Positions 5,715-8,461 of a DNA stretch of 8,461 bases are shown here, piece by piece (position 1 is the stretch's first letter; the number at the start of each line of letters is the position of its first letter). Source of the stretch: Rickettsiales bacterium (GTDB lineage: Bacteria > Pseudomonadota > Alphaproteobacteria > Rickettsiales > UBA1997); NCBI GenBank assembly GCA_947441695.1, contig CANEUK010000056.1, positions 1 through 8,461 of the forward strand, in the 5' to 3' direction. The translations under genes were made by a program, and so were the position numbers. The notes beneath the pieces are model-generated. The model saw only the letters and a program-made list of their open reading frames with translations. It had not been told where the DNA came from and did no database searches.

Positions 5715-6686
5715 ATGGTTGATCAACGCCACATTATATTTTCTTACTCTTTTGACGATAAAGGAAAATCTTCAAAATTAGATACCCAAAAAGTTGCCAA
5801 AGAAGTTGAAAACGAAGGATTAACTTGGGTTCATCTTGATGCCAATAATCAATCAACCAAAAATTGGCTTAACCAAGAAGTTTATTATCTAGATCACTTG
5901 GTAATCGACGCCCTAATTGCCGAAGAAACACGCCCTAGAATCGTAGAATTTGCCAGCGGAATTTTGGTTATTTTACGTGGAATTGGCAAAGATGAAAAAT
6001 CACAAGAAATGGTTTCGATTCGTATGTGGATTGACGATCAACGAATTATCACAATCCAGCGCAAAGAAATGAAGGCAGTTTGGGATATTTGTCAAAACAT
6101 TGATTCCAAAAGAACAATTAAAAATTCAGGTGAATTTCTCTATAATTTGCTTTATCAAATTTTGATCGACACTTCTGAAAAAGTTAATCTTTTTAACGAA
6201 AAAATTGACAACCTAGAAGATAAAATAATTACCACCCATAATATAAAATTTCGTAAAAAAATTTTACAAATCAGAAGTCAATCAGCCACTTTTAAACGCT
6301 ATTTATTACCACAAAAAGAAGTAATTTCAAAGCTACGCTCTTCAAACCAAATTTGGATTGACGACTGGTCTAAAAGACATTTTCAAGAAAATTTTGATCA
6401 AATTTCTCATGTGATCGAAAGGATTGATGAGGCAATAAATCGCTCCCAAATTTTGCACGAAGAATTGGCAAATGCCTTAAGCGAAAAGCTCAATAAAAGC
6501 ATGTATAAATTATCATTAATTACTGCTGTTTTTATGCCATTAACTTTTATTACTGGCTTACTTGGAATGAATGTTGGCGGAATTCCGGGTAGCCAAAGTC
6601 CTTTTGCTTTTTATATTTGGTCTGGATTGATGATTTTAGTTACTTTGATTCACGTTTTATCTTTCAAAAGAAAGGATTGGTTTTAG
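5715..6686 (+). CDS. zntB: CorA-family divalent metal transporter, ZntB-like
   Basis: CorA/ZntB proteins are pentameric inner-membrane metal channels or transporters; CorA imports Mg, and ZntB moves Zn, reportedly by proton coupling. The 323-residue product has a large cytosolic N-terminal domain (1-255) ending in a long charged helix (about 155-262), then two membrane segments (about 264-284 and 297-316). The loop motif GMN is at 284-286 and continues as VGGIPG. The context PLTFITGLLGMNVGGIPG with a short C-terminal KRKDWF is the ZntB pattern, although GMN itself is the CorA form of this motif. It is the last gene of the folE operon, two bases after the lipoprotein gene; a dyad lies just past its stop. 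The metal (Zn or Mg) is not decidable from sequence alone. Confidence 0.88.
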   Translation: MVDQRHIIFSYSFDDKGKSSKLDTQKVAKEVENEGLTWVHLDANNQSTKNWLNQEVYYLDHLVIDALIAEETRPRIVEFASGILVILRGIGKDEKSQEMVSIRMWIDDQRIITIQRKEMKAVWDICQNIDSKRTIKNSGEFLYNLLYQILIDTSEKVNLFNEKIDNLEDKIITTHNIKFRKKILQIRSQSATFKRYLLPQKEVISKLRSSNQIWIDDWSKRHFQENFDQISHVIERIDEAINRSQILHEELANALSEKLNKSMYKLSLITAVFMPLTFITGLLGMNVGGIPGSQSPFAFYIWSGLMILVTLIHVLSFKRKDWF

Positions 6687-6688
6687 CT

Positions 6689-6732
6689 CCAAAATTTACC
6701 AACTTCAAACGAAGTATAAATTTATGTTTTGG
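6689..6732. terminator. Imperfect dyad between convergent zntB-like and xerC-like genes
   Basis: CCAAAA (6689-6694) pairs with TTTTGG (6727-6732), TTTA (6695-6698) with TAAA (6717-6720), and ACTTC (6702-6706) with GAAGT (6711-6715) around an AAAC loop, with small bulges. The element fills the 51-base gap between two convergent stops, where a shared terminator is expected. Neither side has a proper T tract, so strength is uncertain. Confidence 0.4.
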
Positions 6733-6737
6733 CGTAT

Positions 6738-7673
6738 TTATCTCTTTTGAAATTTTTCATAAGCACTAAGCAACCTCGTCTTATCAACTTTTGTATAATA
6801 TTGAGTTGTTGAAAGGCTTTTATGTCCAAGCAACTCTTGGATTGTGCGTAAATCGCCGCCAGCTTCTAACAAATGAGTTGCAAAAGAATGGCGAAAAGAA
6901 TGTGGAGTTATCGTTTCTGATAAATTTAATCTGCGTCTTATTTTTAAAATTAAATCACTAAATTCAAAGCGTTTGTAAATATTGCCTTTGGAGCCTAAAA
7001 AAATTGGCTGATCAAATTCTATCTCAAACGGGCAAGCTTTTAAATATTCCAAAATTCTATCTTTTACAACCTTAAGCAGCGGCACCATTCTTTGTTTCTT
7101 GCCCTTTCCGGTTACAATTAAAGTTTCAGAATTTTCTAAGTTTTTTTTGCTTATACTTAAACTTTCTGAAATTCTTAACCCGCAACCATAAATCAAAGTT
7201 AACAAAGCTATGTCTCGCTTGGCTTGCCAAGAAATTTTTCTAACTTTTGCGATTTCAATAAAAATTTTCTTAATATCAATTTCGTCAACCGATTTAGGAA
7301 TCGCCTTAGCAATTTTTGGAGTTTTTATTTTTTTTATTTGGCAATTTTTCACCAAATTATTTTGATTAAAAAAATTAAACATCGGGCGCAAAGATGATAA
7401 ACCCCTTGCGTTTGAAGCGTTAACGTGGCTTGACATTCTTTGCGAAAGCCACTTTCTAAAAGTGTGAACCGTTAAATTTTCTAAGTCATTTTTGTCAATA
7501 ATTTTTTCTTTGATTCTAAATAAAAAATCAAAAAAGTAGAAAATATCGATGCGATATGAATTTGTGGTGTGAACAGAATATCTCTTTTCTACTTTTAAAA
7601 AGTTCAAAAATTTTCTGATTAATTCCTGCAATTCTAAGTCTATTTTGTCCTTTATTTTTAATCCCCCAGACAT
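6738..7673 (-). CDS. xerC: Tyrosine recombinase, XerC-like
   Basis: XerC and XerD form a heterotetramer at the dif site that resolves chromosome dimers at division. The 311-residue product has the N-terminal core-binding helical domain (about 14-105) and the catalytic domain (about 125-305). All catalytic residues are present: Arg167 in GCGLRISE, Lys190 in VTGKGKKQR, His258 and Arg261 in PHSFRHSFATHLL, His284 in LLGHKS and Tyr293 in STTQYYTKVD. RGLSSLRPMFNFF (90-102) and the overall pattern favour XerC over XerD, and the length is typical (about 300). The gene is convergent with the metal operon and divergent from the phytochelatin-synthase-like gene, with 14 bases between start codons. There is no clear Shine-Dalgarno. 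A phage integrase is an alternative, but nothing phage-like adjoins it. Confidence 0.88.
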   Translation of the reverse strand: MSGGLKIKDKIDLELQELIRKFLNFLKVEKRYSVHTTNSYRIDIFYFFDFLFRIKEKIIDKNDLENLTVHTFRKWLSQRMSSHVNASNARGLSSLRPMFNFFNQNNLVKNCQIKKIKTPKIAKAIPKSVDEIDIKKIFIEIAKVRKISWQAKRDIALLTLIYGCGLRISESLSISKKNLENSETLIVTGKGKKQRMVPLLKVVKDRILEYLKACPFEIEFDQPIFLGSKGNIYKRFEFSDLILKIRRRLNLSETITPHSFRHSFATHLLEAGGDLRTIQELLGHKSLSTTQYYTKVDKTRLLSAYEKFQKR

Positions 7674-7687
7674 CTTTTATTAATTTT

Positions 7688-8461
7688 ATGTTTAAAAAAA
7701 ATTTACTAATTTTTCTTATTGTCGTCAGTTTTTCAAAATTGGTTTTTGCTGAAGAAAAAATTACAGAAGAAACTATGCAAATTGAAGCTTGGAATAGCGC
7801 CGATGGTTTAAAAAAACTGCAAAAAAGTAGCTTTAAAAATGATTTTTATCAGTTGATAAATTTTTATCAGCCTCAAGAAAACCCTCTTTATTGTTCGGTT
7901 GCGGTTGCCACCATAATTTCTAACGCCCTAGATTATGGAAAAATTCCAAGTCAAAAAGCTTCTGAAGTAAAAATTCCGCAAAGCAACAAAATTATCGAAT
8001 ATCGCCTTTATCAACAAAAAACTTTTCTGAATAAAAAAACCGAAGAAATCAAAAAAAGCGCTATTATTGAACTTAAACAGCCAAAAACCACAAGCAATAA
8101 TCAAGAAATTTATGATGGCGGAATAAATCTTGCCGATTTCAATAAAATGCTTTCTATGGCCCATGGTTTTAAAACTAAGCTAATTTACGCGACAAAAAAC
8201 GATGAAGAATCAATCAAAAAATTTCGCGATAAACTAAAAGAAGTCTTGCTTGATGACAAAAGCTTTGTTGTGGCAAATTTTGATGGAAAAATTACTGGAA
8301 GCTTGACCAATGGTCATTTTTCTCCGATTGTTGCTTTTGATGAATCAAGTGATTCGGTTTTGGTTCTTGACGTAGCTTTGCATAAAAATCAATGGTATTG
8401 GACAAGTCTTAAAAAACTTTATGAAGCCATGAACAGCAAGGATGAAGAAACTTATCGCGGC
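7688..8461 (+). CDS. Phytochelatin-synthase-family cysteine peptidase, secreted; 3' end missing
   Basis: Phytochelatin synthases are papain-like enzymes that cleave glycine from glutathione; plant enzymes then build metal-binding phytochelatins, whereas short bacterial forms mainly hydrolyse glutathione. The 258 visible residues start with a signal peptide (hydrophobic 5-20, FA before Glu22), so the enzyme is periplasmic or exported. FYQLINFYQPQENPLYCSVA (53-72) places the catalytic Cys69; NGHFSPIVAFD (208-218) gives His210; VLVLDVALHKNQWYW (224-238) gives Asp228. The His-Asp spacing of 18 equals that of known family members. The Cys-His distance is about 141, some 28 or more longer than in the cyanobacterial enzyme, pointing to an insertion around 95-145 rich in Lys, Gln and Asn. 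The reading frame is open to the window end. It is divergent from xerC. No Shine-Dalgarno is seen. Confidence 0.85.
   Translation, partial: MFKKNLLIFLIVVSFSKLVFAEEKITEETMQIEAWNSADGLKKLQKSSFKNDFYQLINFYQPQENPLYCSVAVATIISNALDYGKIPSQKASEVKIPQSNKIIEYRLYQQKTFLNKKTEEIKKSAIIELKQPKTTSNNQEIYDGGINLADFNKMLSMAHGFKTKLIYATKNDEESIKKFRDKLKEVLLDDKSFVVANFDGKITGSLTNGHFSPIVAFDESSDSVLVLDVALHKNQWYWTSLKKLYEAMNSKDEETYRG

Noticed and set aside
3827..6269. A 20-base identical stretch shared by the maf-like gene (3827-3846) and the zntB-like gene (6250-6269)
   Set aside because: Both copies encode RKKILQ in frame with A/T-biased codons; coincidence of low-complexity coding sequence explains it.
7853..7868. Palindrome TGATAAATTTTTATCA
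   Set aside because: It falls within coding sequence for conserved residues near the catalytic Cys and is A/T-rich, so it is probably incidental.
7928..8164. Minus-strand ORF inside the phytochelatin-synthase-like gene
   Set aside because: The plus-strand reading holds the catalytic residues on both sides, and the Phe/Ile-rich minus product is a shadow.

Overview
The window is AT-rich (roughly 30 % GC by eye). It carries ordinary bacterial housekeeping genes with an alphaproteobacterial look: an L33 ending in the alphaproteobacterial style, a SecB with the CP..LFP and DPIDF motifs, a class II fructose bisphosphatase and a XerC-like recombinase. Together with almost no Shine-Dalgarno sequences and strong A/T bias, this suggests a reduced or host-associated alphaproteobacterium, possibly Rickettsiales-like. 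The lineage is an inference and no gene here proves it.

Layout. Positions 1-219 are mobile-element debris. The first 59 bases encode, on the minus strand, the N-terminus of a transposase that runs off the left edge. To its right lies a plus-strand tail (148-219) that matches the C-terminal box of a tyrosine recombinase but lacks the catalytic tyrosine. A hairpin terminator follows (300-321). Next is a minus-strand block, read right to left: an OmpH/Skp-family periplasmic chaperone (2263-2787), ribosomal protein L33 (1807-2001) with its own likely promoter and terminator, then glpX (794-1735) and secB (362-775), which are closely spaced. A gap of about 350 bases (2788-3136) separates this block from a tight plus-strand operon: folE (3137-3784), a Maf/YceF-type nucleotide pyrophosphatase (3778-4383), a TerC-family membrane protein (4393-5106), a DUF3833-type putative lipoprotein (5125-5712) and a CorA/ZntB-type transporter (5715-6686). 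A dyad at 6689-6732 separates this operon from the convergent xerC-like gene (6738-7673). Fourteen bases beyond the xerC start, a secreted phytochelatin-synthase-family cysteine peptidase begins (7688) and runs off the right edge.

How the parts fit. The minus-strand genes serve protein export and envelope folding (SecB, OmpH/Skp), translation (L33) and gluconeogenesis (GlpX). The right half has a metal theme: a zinc enzyme (FolE), a TerC-family protein of the type linked to manganese export, a ZntB-like zinc/magnesium transporter, and a phytochelatin-synthase-like enzyme acting on glutathione-type thiols in the periplasm. The first three of these are co-transcribed by spacing; the link to the last is inferred only from proximity. 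I see no CRISPR array, tRNA, rRNA or clearly new multi-gene system. The most unusual items are the phytochelatin-synthase-family gene and the transposase/integrase junction at the left edge.
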